From: Platynereis dumerilii
Lineage: Eukaryota; Annelida; Polychaeta; Phyllodocida; Nereididae
DNA: 64,000 nt
Direction of reading: 5' to 3'
Assembly: GCA_026936325.1 (NCBI GenBank)
Contig: JAPTHN010000025.1
Location: forward strand, 960,001 to 1,024,000
Below the pieces are notes generated by a model. The model did no database searches. It was given only the letters and a program-made list of their open reading frames with translations, and was not told the origin of the DNA. Positions 1 through 12,700 of the stretch are shown here, piece after piece (within the stretch, counting starts at the first letter, position 1; the number at the start of each line of letters is the position of its first letter). The position numbers were made by a program, and so were the translations under genes.

Positions 1-1691
1 ATTACAAGTTGGACATACCCCTCCCTGGAGGCAGTACAATGGAAATCCTAATGGTAGACACAATCATCCTCTGTGGGAATTCTGATGCTGATTATCTAGG
101 CCTGCAGCCAAATGGAACCGAATATAAGCATAAAAGATTAGCAGATCAACAGTGGGCCTGGTTGGAGAAGAGTATGCAGACTAGCAAGTAAGCTCTTTTC
201 TTTTTGTGAACAAGGCCAGACATATTTAATTTTTAGCTGCTCAGATCAACTAACCCAACATATTTTCTGCCTACAGAAAAATTAATTGATCTTACCCTCA
301 ATTTTCATCAAATTAACATGGTAAAAATTTGAGATTACACTTTTTTTTTTCGTCCTGCCGACCTACCCTAGAAAAAGTGCCTCGAGAAGATCTGAGAAGC
401 TAAAGATCAATTATCTCCGGCCTGAATTTATATAATTTAATTTTCATTTGGAAATTTTCAATTCTATTAGATCATATCTGAACCCAAGGTTGACTCGAAG
501 ACAATAATAGACCTACCTGACCAGGTTAAAAATTCAAGTCTCCACATGACTATAGATATATAACCATTTCTAGATCTATACGTCTCTGTTTTCTTTTATA
601 ATATGGAAATTTTTTTTTCAGAGCGGAATACCTGATGATCGGAGGGCACTATCCCGTTCTCTCAGTGGCTGAGCATGGGCCCACCAAGTGCCTGGTTGAT
701 CGCCTGATGCCCATGCTATACAAATACAAGGTGTCGGCTTACCTGTGTGGCCACGATCATAATTTACAGGTAAATGACTTGTTATATATTTTTAATTATT
801 TAGCGATGTAAGTGGGGAGATCTGGACAATTATTAAAATATTGGGAAAACATGTCACTTTATATTGTAATTGAGATATTAAATTGGCGCTGCTGGGCTTT
901 TCTTCTAGTTACTGAAATTTGTAAACTCTAGGAAAACTTACCCGTAATTTCATGTAAAACATATGCTGGGGATTGTTCATTTTCTCCTTTAATAGGCCCT
1001 ACCTCCTTCCTTCCTGCCTTTCTTCTTAATTATTTTCGTTCTTCCTTTCTTCCTCCCTTTCTTCCTTCCTGATTCCTTGCCTTCTTCTTTCCCTTTCTTT
1101 CTTTTCCATTCCTGTCTTTCTTCTCTTTTCTTTTTTCCCCTCTATTTATTTTTCCTCTTTTTTCCTTCCTTCCTTCCTTCCTTCCTTCTTTCATCTTCCA
1201 TCTTCTTCTGATCCCTTTCTTCCATTCTCTCCTCCTTGCTTTTCTGACTGAGCTGGACTGTAGGCACACTGTAAATGAAGCATTGGAAAAGGTGTGAAAT
1301 ACCAATATACGACCAACAAAGTAACAACATCACAACAAAGTAACATCATCACAACTTCATGATTTATTAAAATAATCCACAAGTTTAAAGTTCATAGCAT
1401 GAATAGGAGCATCACGCGATAATGTAACAATTTCCCTTGCAGCACTTGGAGTACACCCAAAACAACCACACAGTCCAATACTTCTTATCCGGAGCTGCAA
1501 ACTTCATCGATCCTTCCGTTGCTCACCACCACAGCGTTCCGAAAGGATCTTTGAAGTTCCATTGGAGGAATGTCCTGAGCCTCGGAGGATTTGCTTACGC
1601 GGAAGCCTCGTCTAAAAATGTCACTGTGACCTTTGTCGATGCTGGAGCTCGCAAACTGCACACTAAAACAATCTTCCCTCGCAGGTTGTAG
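1..1691 (+). CDS. ACP5: Tartrate-resistant (purple) acid phosphatase, C-terminal half, partial
   Basis: Binuclear-metal acid phosphatase of the purple acid phosphatase family, normally secreted or lysosomal. Three exons join in phase: 1-187 (GT donor at 188), 622-769, and 1443-1691 ending in TAG. Exon 1 reads [12 protein letters not shown], exon 2 contains [13 protein letters not shown] and [11 protein letters not shown], exon 3 contains [11 protein letters not shown] and [12 protein letters not shown]. These match the last third to half of vertebrate ACP5 (GHYPVWSIAEHG, GHDHNLQ, LSGAGNFMDPS, GGFAYVEISSK). GGH and GHDH are the fourth and fifth metal-ligand motifs. The first three motifs (DxG, GDxxY, GNHE) must lie upstream of the window. 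The protein ends in PRRL, like the mammalian PRRARP tail. It is tail to tail with DLGAP5. Family assignment is firm; orthology to ACP5 rather than a paralogue is likely. Confidence 0.93.
214..422. mobile_element. GGCC-ended MITE, copy 1 (PIF/Harbinger-like), in ACP5 intron
   Basis: Ends begin GGCC and carry inner inverted repeats of the form TTTAGCTKCTCAGATC; the right side reads GATCTGAGAAGCTAAAGATC. Four other copies of the same family lie in this window. Target duplication is not clear here. Confidence 0.6.
1008..1232. repeat. Pyrimidine-rich (TTCC)n-like low-complexity tract
   Basis: About 220 bases almost entirely C and T on the + strand, with runs of TTCC and TTTC, in the last ACP5 intron. 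The K/R/E-rich open frames on the minus strand here come from this tract and are not genes. Confidence 0.85.
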
Positions 1692-1826
1692 ATATAATTG
1701 CAATTGTTGATTCGAAGAATGGAGACACTGGAAACCAAAGAGATATTAAGCACATTTTTAATGCGATGAAGTCATGATTGTGATTATAAGAATTTGCAAT
1801 ATATTTATAATATTATCATGAAATTA

Positions 1827-2013
1827 TGCCACACTTAATTGATTCTTAGCTTCTCGGACCTGCCGACACAATATATTTTCAGCCAACGGTATAGAAAAAT
1901 AGGGAATGCCCACAATTTTTTTTGATTTCACCTTTTTTTGTCGTCCTACCAACCGACCCTAGAAAAAGTGCCTTGAGAAGATCCAAGAAGCTAAAGATCA
2001 ATTAATTGTGGCC
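1827..2013. mobile_element. GGCC-ended MITE, copy 2
   Basis: Same family: left inner repeat TTAGCTTCTCGGACC, right AAGATCCAAGAAGCTAAAG, outer end GGCC. Flanks are TTA on the left and TTG on the right, a likely decayed 3-bp duplication. Confidence 0.6.
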
Positions 2014-2644
2014 TTGAAATACCACAAATAGAGAATAGCCCAACTGTCATGAATTTGAGAGTAGATCATAAATTTGTGAATATCACTAATTTTTAATGAT
2101 CATGAATGTGTTAGAATTGAGAAATTTAGGCTAATAGTTGGCTTATATACTGGGGAACAAAAACGTTCAGATTAGGCTATATTTTAAATATTATAAAATT
2201 AATATAATATGGTAATATGAATATTATGTAAGTATTATAAGCATAAGTAGTATTTTTGCTGCCTGCATTGAGGGTAAAATGATTTGAGGTGTAAGATAAC
2301 TAAGTTTTGATGATACATTTATTAAATAGCTTGAATGTACACAGCTATGAAATTGTGATATTTATTCCAGAAATCTCAAATAACGTGATATAGCAGTTAA
2401 CTGCAGTATTTGAACTGTCATTCCATCTGAATTGGAACCTCACAATTAAGACCACCCACAGGAGAAACAAAAAAGGTTGTTATATCAAGGTATTCTCTTA
2501 ATTCCGAATCATCACTATTTCAAAACATCCTATTCTGAAACTCATAGTCGGATTCAGGCTACCATTACCATCAATGCGAGGAAATTTTGGACAAAAAAAC
2601 TGAGGTTGTTTCAATTTACTGTGGTCTCTATAAGTGAAGTTTAA

Positions 2645-3334
2645 GGGCAAATGCCGGTCGAAAAAATGTGTGTATGCTGTCCAGAAGAAACTGTTGCAGC
2701 TAGACCTATGAAATTTTACACAGGTCTTCTGGGCACCAAATTATGACCTTCCGTGAAATTTTAAGCCATGGCAACAAAGAATTTTACATATTTTCAAGTA
2801 TTTGGCCTTACAAAAAATTCATCTCAAGACTGAGTTATCAGAATAATCAGAACTCATTTATTTTCATTATTTGAGGTATTCGGATCCGCAAGACTAATTT
2901 CAGACTAAAAATATGTTTTTATAGGGTTTTTCTGGGTTCACGTACATGCGACTATAAAGCTAGTTCACAATCTTTCAGGTTTGAATCGCTGTCCCGCGGC
3001 CTTTAATCCAAATAATGTTCTGAAAATAGCCTCATTGCGGAAGAAAACAAAATTCATTATTATGCCTTAAGCGGTTTTTGAGATAAATTTTTCGTAAGCA
3101 CTCAAAAGTCACTAAAATTTGTATTTTTTGGAAAATAGCAAAAAAAGGAAATAAATTGTTTATAATTTGAACTGTAAAGGCAACATTGGCAAGGTTGTTT
3201 ACTGGGTTAGAATTGGAATTTTTCAAAAATTTCATTTGCATTTGTTGTCCGGACATCTGTATTTATTGAAACTGTCAAAATCAGAATTTCCATTTTCTAA
3301 AAAATGTTCACCATTTTTCTACCAGCATGTGCCC
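2645..3334. mobile_element. TTAA-flanked non-autonomous DNA transposon
   Basis: A 690-bp element with inverted ends GGGCAAATGCCGG (left) and, read on the minus strand, GGGCACATGCTGG (right). Both sides are flanked by TTAA (2641-2644, 3335-3338), the duplication used by piggyBac and Kolobok superfamilies. No coding capacity seen. It lies between ACP5 and DLGAP5. Confidence 0.65.
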
Positions 3335-3338
3335 TTAA

Positions 3339-4083
3339 CTGATTTTCCATTATTTTTTTTTTCATCCTTACTTGTTAAGAAATTTAATTGATCTGGGTAG
3401 TTTTGTTTTTGTTTATTGGTTTGGAATGTATTTAGTCAGAATATTGTAGTTTTTTTAAGAATGACTTTTATTATCTTAAATAAGTTGTTGTGAGGACTCT
3501 TGACTTTAGTTCAAGCTCAATCCCTGCTCAATACTTCTAATTTGTCTTCCATTAGAATTTTATCCCACCTATTATGTTAACTTTAATTTTCTTATTTCTC
3601 AGGCATGTTACTAGGTACAAGTATTGCATGTGATAGGCAAATGTGGTTCTTTTAAAATTTTCTTTTTGTCTTACTGATTTATTGAGAGCTGTTGAGTTTT
3701 GTCTGCTAAAGTCCAACATAAATCGATGTGTCTTGCTATTTTTGGCATGAAACATGTCAATTTATAAGATACTAGTTAGTAGTTACGCAACTAGATGATA
3801 GCAACATTTTTATTAAATTTTATGTATACATTTACTTCTCGAGAATAAATTTATTTAAAAAATGTTATGCTTTGTTTCTTTTCACCAAAAAGTGGTGGTA
3901 TTTTTAAGGTTATATGTGGAAGCACACACTCTAAATGGTAATGATAGTCCTGCACTATTTACTTACTGTTTGTGGTCATATTTACAGTTTCAAAATGTTG
4001 GTGCAAAGAATACCTTTCAAATAATGAAGGTTGGAGTTCAATGAGTGTTCTCTCAATCCTCTCTCTTTTAATTCTTAGACCTG
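3339..4083. other. AT-rich intergenic stretch, nothing recognised
   Basis: Between the tail-to-tail ACP5 and DLGAP5 genes. No exon-like coding, repeat ends or RNA gene could be supported. It may include ACP5 3' UTR remnants. Confidence 0.4.
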
Positions 4084-4359
4084 CAGGGGTGGACTGGCCT
4101 ATGTGGCAGAGTGACAGCTGGCACGGCCCAAGCTCTAAGGGGGCCAATGCAGGTTGCCAAACATGAAGAAAAAAGCCTTCTATCTTTATGGCAGAGCTTG
4201 CGATACAATCAAACTTTTAGATTAGGGTCCCAATATGAGAAGGCCTAATATAGGAAAGGACCCTTCCATCTTGGCGTAAATGGAGTAACGAAAATTAAGT
4301 ATGTTGAGGTCCATTAATTTATTTTGCCATGGGGCCGAAATGCCACCAGTCCACCCCTG
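4084..4359. mobile_element. hAT-like MITE with CAGGGGTGGACTGG ends
   Basis: Perfect 14-bp terminal inverted repeat: CAGGGGTGGACTGG at the left and CCAGTCCACCCCTG at the right, 276 bp in all. CAGGG-type ends are typical of hAT elements. A clear 8-bp duplication is not visible, so it is old or rearranged. Confidence 0.65.
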
Positions 4360-4991
4360 GACACAACTACAGGAGACCTCAGTTTCAATTCTGCAATATG
4401 CAGTGAGGATTATGGTGGAGAGTGTCACAGTGGAGGGACTGCGCTTTGTAACACTGTGCATGGACTAGTTTGAAAATAACCGAATCACTAAAGCCGAACA
4501 ATAACACAGAATTTTCAGTGCAACAAAATTGCATTCTCCCGAAAACTGGTGAAGAAACTCCAGTAACTACGGAGTTGTTAATTCCAGAAATGAATCCAAC
4601 AAGCATTGGAACTACCAATTCTAACTTTTGGATCGGTTCTCAATCAATAGTGAAGTCACCAATAGAAATTGGCCTGTAATGGTACAAATAGATCTATTGG
4701 GTATGAGACGCTCATGTATACTGGCGAATCCGTCCGTGATAGGTTCCTGCGACATGAAAATGCAAATCACAAGTTCATAGCCTTATCCATCAGGCAACAA
4801 TAATACGTCAATACATGACGGTGGACGGGAGGTTGATGGGACTTAACATCCTGTATTTTGGCACTACACGGAGCAAAACCTCATACAGCCAGGATCTCTT
4901 CAGTGTCTACAAAACAATCACATCCAGAAAGTTACGAAGTATGAATATTCTTATTTATGAAGACAACAGATCTTAACTATATTGTATAGAG

Positions 4992-4997
4992 TTTATT
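4992..4997 (-). terminator. Candidate DLGAP5 polyadenylation signal
   Basis: TTTATT on the + strand is AATAAA on the minus strand, about 1.66 kb past the DLGAP5 stop codon. It is one candidate only; the true cleavage site cannot be fixed without transcript data. Confidence 0.3.
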
Positions 4998-5473
4998 AAA
5001 AATATAACTTATTTCTCAAACGACATTTGACTTACAAAATATCTATATCAAATTCTTCGAAAAATATCAGAAGTATAGATTTACAAGTGGCAGATATATA
5101 ATTGCTTAAAAAACTGTCATTTACACATTCAAGTGACAAGTCAACATAATTTCTTCATAAGTCCAGCCTATATTTACAAAACTTACGGGTATAAATTGTA
5201 ATTTCAGTGTAATAACATAATTTCTTGAATATCCATTGAAAATGGAAGTACAAAGCTTAAAACTGCTGCAGGTAAGGCAATAACTGGGTTATAATAATAC
5301 AATTGAATCAACAAGAAAGCCTTAAATTGTTCTCAAATTTCAATATATATATAGCTATATACACAAGCATTGAACAATTGGTGCTCTACATAAACTATAC
5401 ACATTTACATATACCTCAAAACTGTTGGGGTTTTTAGGAAAAAGAAAAGGCGAACAACGGCATTTGATAACAT

Positions 5474-5903
5474 CAGGGTGCCCACCAAACATCGCATAAC
5501 ATATCATAAGAATATAGGATTTTTTTTTGGATATGTATAGGAGGTTTAACCTACTTTAACGGGACAATACATGTATAGGATTAATTTGGCAGTGAAATCA
5601 TCTGCAAAAATATGGAATGGCTTCTATCATAAGCCATGAACTTCGTGTTGCAGATATAACTTTCCTAACACTTCATACATTTTGGGGGAAATGTGTTTAA
5701 TCTTTATATATCATTCACAAAACAACACAAACGTACAAAATGTCACAACTTGAATGTTTTTCAAAAACTATAGGAGGATAACAAAAATATAGGATTTATA
5801 AATTATACAAAACATGAAAACTTAAATATATAGAAGCTTTTCCAAAATTATAGGATATCAAAAATATAGGATTTATACAAATATAGGAAGAGTGGGCACC
5901 CTG
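5474..5903. mobile_element. MITE with CAGGGTGCCCAC ends
   Basis: Left end CAGGGTGCCCAC and right end GTGGGCACCCTG are perfect inverted repeats; 430 bp. The interior repeats short ATATAGGATTT motifs. No certain target duplication. hAT-like by its ends. It probably lies in the DLGAP5 3' UTR. Confidence 0.6.
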
Positions 5904-6455
5904 TAACGTCCGAAAATGTACGGCATGTGCATGCTAAAAAGTATCTTACAAACTACTTTATAAAGACCAAAGCCATGAATGAACAATTGAACATAGAACA
6001 CGAGATAATGAAGCACCTAAATACAGACATCTATATCAGCTGTCTTTCGAACATCTTCTGACTTCTAAGTACGATTGACACCTGAAATAAAAAGAGATTA
6101 CGAAGTTGAATTTTACGAGTACTGGTTCTGAGGTTCAATATATTCTCTACCCAGCCAAACATGCTTCTATGTGTGTTATAGCCATTATAATGAGATACAA
6201 TTAATGTGGAATCCAATGGCAGATCAAGGTGTCATGCAAAGAGCTGGAGACGAAACTGAGACCAGATTTTGTGGGACAGGCACTGTCAGGCAGGGCAGAA
6301 AAATCAGTCCCACGCAAAGCTCCAGTGTATACTTACTACATTCAAGAGCCACTGTATTAACTATTTGCATCACTGTCAAATTGGCATAGAGTCGTCTAAA
6401 TATTTCCAGTGAGTGAGTTGGTGTTTTACACCCCATCAGCACATAAGGCCACTAA

Positions 6456-6610
6456 GGCCACACATAATTAATTCTTAGCTTCGCGGACCTGCTGACACAA
6501 TAGATTTTTTTTTTTTGACATTATAAAAAAATTGTTTTTTGTCCTACGACAGACTCTAGAAAAAGTTCCTTGAGAAGATCCGAGAAGCTGAAGATCAATT
6601 ACGCGTGGCC
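6456..6610. mobile_element. GGCC-ended MITE, copy 3, with TAA duplication
   Basis: Ends GGCCACACATAATT and AATTACGCGTGGCC, inner repeats TTAGCTTCGCGGACC and GATCCGAGAAGCTGAAG, flanked by TAA on both sides (6453-6455, 6611-6613). A 3-bp TWA duplication indicates the PIF/Harbinger superfamily. Confidence 0.7.
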
Positions 6611-6658
6611 TAAATATTTTCAGAATAACAAAGATTAATTCAGCATTTTTCTCACCTT

Positions 6659-6727
6659 TCACGAAAAAGTAATAAGATCATTTGAACCCAAGACTGAACG
6701 TCTTGTCGATCTGCGAGGGGTGAAATC
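6659..6727 (-). CDS. DLGAP5: DLGAP5 last coding exon
   Basis: 22 codons and TGA: DFTPRRSTRRSVLGSNDLITFS. Human HURP ends RHISFGGNLITFSPLQPGEF, so the LITFS terminus is conserved. The stop is followed at once by AAAGGTGAG, which resembles a donor, so a 3' UTR intron is possible. Confidence 0.88.
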   Translation of the reverse strand, partial: DFTPRRSTRRSVLGSNDLITFS

Positions 6728-9700
6728 CTACAAAAGATGGAAAGGAGAAGGATTCGTCAGTAAAAGAGCACAATTAATATTTTTGGCATAGGCATATTTT
6801 CTGGTGAGATTAAAAAATAAATTTCCTGACTTTAATAGGCCTATACAAAATTTTGATATGATGTTTTTATTCTATCAATTATTTTTAAAATAAAATTGTA
6901 GAGTAAATTTATCTAATTGTTGACAGGTTTGATAGAGCCTTCTATTGACTTCTAACCTAATACTGGGCTCAGATGAATTGAGGTTAAAGAGAAAGCAAGA
7001 AGATCAATGCTAAAACTGATAAATCACTAGTTCTGACATCTTACCTTAACAGACGGAGATTTGAAGGACAACTTAGACATGCGGGTGGCAGGAGTAGTGC
7101 TGCCTCGTTGGGGAGTGGCACTTTCTGCCGTGGGTGGAGTAAAAAGGAAAACCTGCTCTTCATTTGGGGGCGAAGTAACCTTCGGACCTGTAATTGTAAA
7201 CATTTCAATAATATACTTACAAGAGACTTGTGAGAAAACCTAAATTTTGAATGTCACAAAATTTGGAAAGGTCTGTGTTGGAACAATTCCGCAAGATCCA
7301 AATGCTTGTTCCAAGTTTCTTTATCATCAACATTTATAACCATCCAGCTGCTGGGTTATTTCACTCATCTACAGGTATCAAGAGGCCAGATATTTTCACG
7401 AGCTAAACACAATGGGGCTACTAACCAGGGTAGTCTCTGTTGAAAGGAGTGAGGGGCATCCTGGCTAAAGGAGAGGAGTCCTCGGATGTTGTTGAACTTG
7501 TGAATCGGACGCTGTGTCTCTTTGCTGTTGCTCTTTGGGACTTCCGTCTGCCTGAGCGAGATAAGCCCTGGCCTCCTGATGACGTTCTGCTGAAACTGAA
7601 GTGGAAAAAATATGTCATTAATAATGGAACTTCAAAAACAAATCAACCAACGCACAAGTAGTTATTTGTTTTCATTTAAATTAAAGAATGGACGATTGGG
7701 GCGTTACATGATGTATTTATGCACTTGGTAGGTTAATTGGGCCAGGAGGATGACACAGCAATGAGGCGAACGATGATTGAGACTGCCGGCCAACATGGTC
7801 CTAGATGACCAAGCAAGTGCTGGATTCAAACCCTGGAACCAGAGACTGGCAGCCCAGCATGCTAATCCTCCTTCCTTTAAATTTAAATTGATCACAGAAT
7901 TAGATTACCTCACAAATCATGTCTACGGTTAACTCACCTGCTAGATCTTGTTCTTTTCACTTTTCCCACTGATGAGGGCATATTAAGGAATTCTTCCGTC
8001 AAACTGACTTTGCTAGGTGGCGCCATGTCTACGTCTTGTACTTGTGGCGACTCCTTGAGGACTGCAGAACTGTCGAACATCGGTGACGACTGAGGTCCGT
8101 CTTCTGCTTCCATTGACGATAAACTTTCTGAAATGGAAAATACAATCAGAATTGAGAGGTTGAGTTTGCAAAAAGCGTTAGAAAATATGCATGACCAGGC
8201 AGAAAAATAATTTAGAATCACACACAGCTTTGGAGTCAGGAGTCTAGGGGGATATGGGAGGAGTCAGGAGGCAACAAGTTTTAATGACAAAAGTCAATGG
8301 AGAGAAGTCGAAGTCAGGAGACGGTCCTGAATCAAGAGTCAGAGTCAAGATTCGGAATCAGAGGTCGCAATCAAGAGGTCGCAGTCAAGAGTCGAGTCTG
8401 AGGTTGGACTATAGTATCACAGTCAAGAATCCAGAGACAAGGTCAGGAATTTCAGAGTCAGGATGGATGGATGATTGGGGCTTTACGTCCTGTATTTATG
8501 CACTTGGTAGACTAATTAGGACAGGAGGACAAGGCAATGAGGCGAAGGATTGAAACAGCCATCCAACATAGGCCCAGGTGACCCGACAAGAGCAGGATTC
8601 GAACCCTGGACCCAGCGATTGGCAGTCCAGCACGCTACCACTAGACAAACCCTTCCCCCCTTTCAGAGTCAGGAGTGTCGGAGTGAGGATTTCAGAGCGA
8701 GGATTTCAGAATCAAGAGTGTCAGAGTGAGGATTTCAGAGCGAGGATTTCAGAGTGAGGATTTCAGCATCAGGATTTCAGCATCAGGAGTCGCTTGAGAT
8801 AAGTCAGTTTTTGGCCTTTTAGTCAGTCTTAACTGAACCCAACTCCAAAGCTGCGGCTAACTCCATACTTTACACTTACCACTGGGCCTAGCAGCAGGGG
8901 AGGCAGATGAAGGCATCAGATACATCATGAAGTCATCTCCTGCGTTCTCCGTGTTCTCATTCTCCGTGTTCTCGTTTTCTTTGGCTGGCATACTTCTTCG
9001 GGACATGGACCTTCTGTTCGCTGGACTGCTTGTTGCTTCAGCTGATTGGTTCCATGTTTTTCGTCTGTTCGATCGTGTTCTTGACAAAGACTGTGGCTGC
9101 AAATTCAGATTACATATAGTTAGGTTAAGCGAGCATTAAACAGTGCAATAATATAACATTTAATGGTAACGGCAGAGAAATTTGTTACGAGACAAATCGG
9201 GCACATTGTGAAGGAGTCCATGTTGACCAAAACATTTCTGCTTGTCAATTTGCTATTATTTCAGTTAATAATATCGACGATTTTCTCACTGTCACCCCAG
9301 ATGCGGCATTTTGAGGAACACAACAAGAAATATTGTTGTGTTCTCAAGCTTACTAGTCCAGCATCAAACCCACTGTACTAAAGAGACGGTCTCCCTAGCT
9401 AGAGAGTTAGAGCTGGGGTAATGCTTGAACACCTGGGGATCTTACTGGGGGTGCATGCAAGGTGAGAGTGAGCTATTTATAGACACACAGACATATCCAG
9501 TACTGCAGAGCCACCCTTGGTGGAACCTACAACTACATGATAATATCAAGAAGAAAATTCTAAGATAATTATACATACTGTATCGGATTCAGGAGTGAAA
9601 ATGCTTGGGCCGAACGAAGAGTTCCTCTTTGAAGCTGATGCCAACTGCTTGGTGAGAACTTCTTGGCGTAAACTTGTCACAGCTTGCGAGAGGTCCACTG

Positions 9701-12700
9701 TCGTCTTTGGTATGTGCATGGGACTGCCAGGGTTGCTTCGACTTATTCTGTAGAATCGAACAAAATAAACATATCTTATTGAAACTGCATGTCATAATAA
9801 TCGCTCAAAAATGTTTATAAAATCCTATAATGCAGTCAGCCTTTATTATGGTATTTCATTTTTATGACTTGGGACATAATTTTTATAATAATGGAAAACT
9901 ACCTTCGCTAAAGGCTTCGCCAAATTTTTATAGAAATCTTCGGGACTTCAAATTCCTTGCTAAGCAAAAGACTCACCCTCTCATACAGCCCTTATGAATC
10001 TATTTTACATTGTTTAAATGGGCATAAATATTAAATATCAAGAATCCACACTTTTACTGACCTCATAGAAATATTAGCACCGGAAGTAGGACTGTTGGGG
10101 TTGCTTCGTGACATTCTTCGAGCTGATCTATCAAGGACACACTTCAACATAGGACTGGCACTTGCTCCCGAACTTCGTCCCAAGAGAGAACTCCGACCTG
10201 AACTTCTACCTGAAAATCTACCGGAACTCATAGGAGAGCCACCTGAAAATTAACAGATTATTAATGAATTTAATTTAAAAGAAGATGGTCAATGAAATAA
10301 TTATAAGCAACAATCGCTTTAGTTAGCCTTCAAAAGATCAGTGCCAGTGTTCCAACAAGGATCTGATTTGGACATACAATTTTTTAGAAATTAGGGCACT
10401 TTCCAAAAAAAAAAAATTTTCCGAACATTAAAAAAATTTTTTTTTTCCTAAAATTAAAAATACCATGCAAAGCATGTGAACTCTCGGCTGGGGGTAACAT
10501 ACTTTTTTTGAAATTTTGTACTTCTTTGGATGTTTTTTTTTCCGAATTTATTATTTTTTTTTCCTGAAATTTTTTTTTTTTGGTAATTTTTTTTGTGGAA
10601 ACTTTTTTATCGGAATTTTGGACCAACAGGTTTTTATTGATGCCATAAATTATCTTGCAAAATGAGTCTGAAATGTATTTTAACAAGAAACAACAGCATT
10701 GTGATGTCATCACCAGTGCTGCCACCTGGATGATGTCACAACGGCTCAAACAATGGCATTGTGACGACGTCATTACTATTGTCTGGTAACGACAGAAGGT
10801 TTCTTGGATGCAGAGTGACAGAATTGGCTTGTGGTAGAATAACTACGCATCCGAGATGGCTGAAATACAACTGCACAGAATTGTCGGTAGAAAATAGAAG
10901 GGTATGACAAATTTTACAGGTATGGTTGGTAGAATAAAAGAGAAATTGTGAACGAAAGGATCAAGGACAAAAGTGACGCCATCGCAGTAACTCTTTGGCT
11001 ATAAATAGCCGAGAGTTAAATATTTTTCTTTTTGGCAAATGGCTTAGCTAGCACACTGGTCAGTGCTCATTGGTATTTTTGAAGGAAAGGTGTGGAGATT
11101 GGTGGACATACCTTCACAAGTGAGTTTTGGGCTGTTGCGGAGAGGGCTGACAACTTGGAAGAGCCCTGCATCGAAGACTTTCATCTCTTCATTTTCCTTT
11201 TGAAGATTCACTTCTGCCTTCTCTGAGACTTCAGCCATTTTATCAACTGCCTGCTCTTCTTTCTGTTGCTCTTCTTTCTGCTGTTCTTCCTTCTCTTGCT
11301 CTTCTTTCTTTCGTTCCTCCTCTTCCTTCTTCTGCTGTAACATCTTCGCTCTGAATGCTGCGAATTTTGAAGGGCCTGATGGTTTAGCTGCGGCTGGTTT
11401 TTTACCGGCTTTAGCAGCAACCGGGTTTTTCTGCGAGAGGAAATAAAATATTTGATATCAAATGCATTCTAAGGAGTCTCACTGATAAAGTATTACTTAA
11501 TCAATTCTTCATTAAATAGGATAAATTTGTGGACCAGCAATGGCACATTGAGAAATTCCAACACGCCCAAAGCTCGGCATGGTCTTACAAGTTGTTTTCT
11601 CACTGACTTGCCAGCACTAACTTTGTACATAGGATATCTTAGAACAAGTACAAACCTTAAGGATCTTCTTCTTGACGACAGGCTTATCTTCTTGCCAGTT
11701 GTTTTCCCTCAGTTTATCCAACTTGCCGAATTTCATGTCAACGTCTTCCACCTGTTCAAAGAAAAAATCATCTTAGAAAAGAATCCAATTAAAGCCGAAC
11801 ATCCCAATGCGATCAGTGTTATAAGAACAAAAGAAATATGAAATCAAAAAAATCTGACCCAGCTTAACAGGTTGACAACAATCACAACAAAAATTGCAAA
11901 ATTTTGTCCACAATTGCACAATCTAAATTAAATTTAGAATAAGCCTCCTTAATACGGAAGAATCTAACAGATAGACAAACAAATAAAGAGGCATGCTTGG
12001 TGCAAAGGTTCAGTCCTCTGAGACATTTATTACTTATTTTAACCTACAACTTCAAACAAAGGTGAAACAAATCAGAATAATGCAGCCCTCTGAAACAGGT
12101 AATTGAAGAAACTATTCATTTGAACTAACCTGAATGAACACCATCTCCCAAAAGCCATCGAGATCAGTACATGTCGTTTCTTTCTCTCCAAGTTTGAACT
12201 CGCAATTATCGACAAGACCAGAGAACTGCTTGAACCGCTGGGCCATCAGGAGTTGAGCTTGACCGACTGTCGTTCTGATTTGGCCTCTGACTGAAAGAGA
12301 AAAAGTTTCAAAGTATGGTTAATAAGAAGTTCACATATCGAGTTTTCAGTGAAGTTGCCTTACCAATTTCAATCCACATAGATGGGTGGATGATTGGGCT
12401 TTACGTCTTGTATTTATGCACTTGGCAGGCTAATTAGGACAGGAGGAGGACACTGCAATGAGGCGAAGGATGATTGAAACAGCTGTCCAACATTTCAATC
12501 CATATATATAGCATCGTAATTTTTAACCTCCCAATTATTACCTACATCACAAAATATATCGAACTTAGGTCAGACAAAATCGATCTTTAGCTTCTCAGAT
12601 TTTCTCGAGGCACTTTTTCTGAGGTCAGTTGGGTGGACAACAAGCAGTTATCTCAATTTTTTATGTCAATTGAATAAAAATATATCGGGTTTAAGTTTTT

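Noticed and set aside
1030-1382. Lys/Arg/Glu-rich minus-strand proteins
   Set aside because: Products of a pyrimidine-rich low-complexity tract in an ACP5 intron.
8464-8660. A tRNA gene (A and B boxes present)
   Set aside because: The match is to a repeated SINE with a tRNA-unrelated body and target duplications; no cloverleaf is supported.
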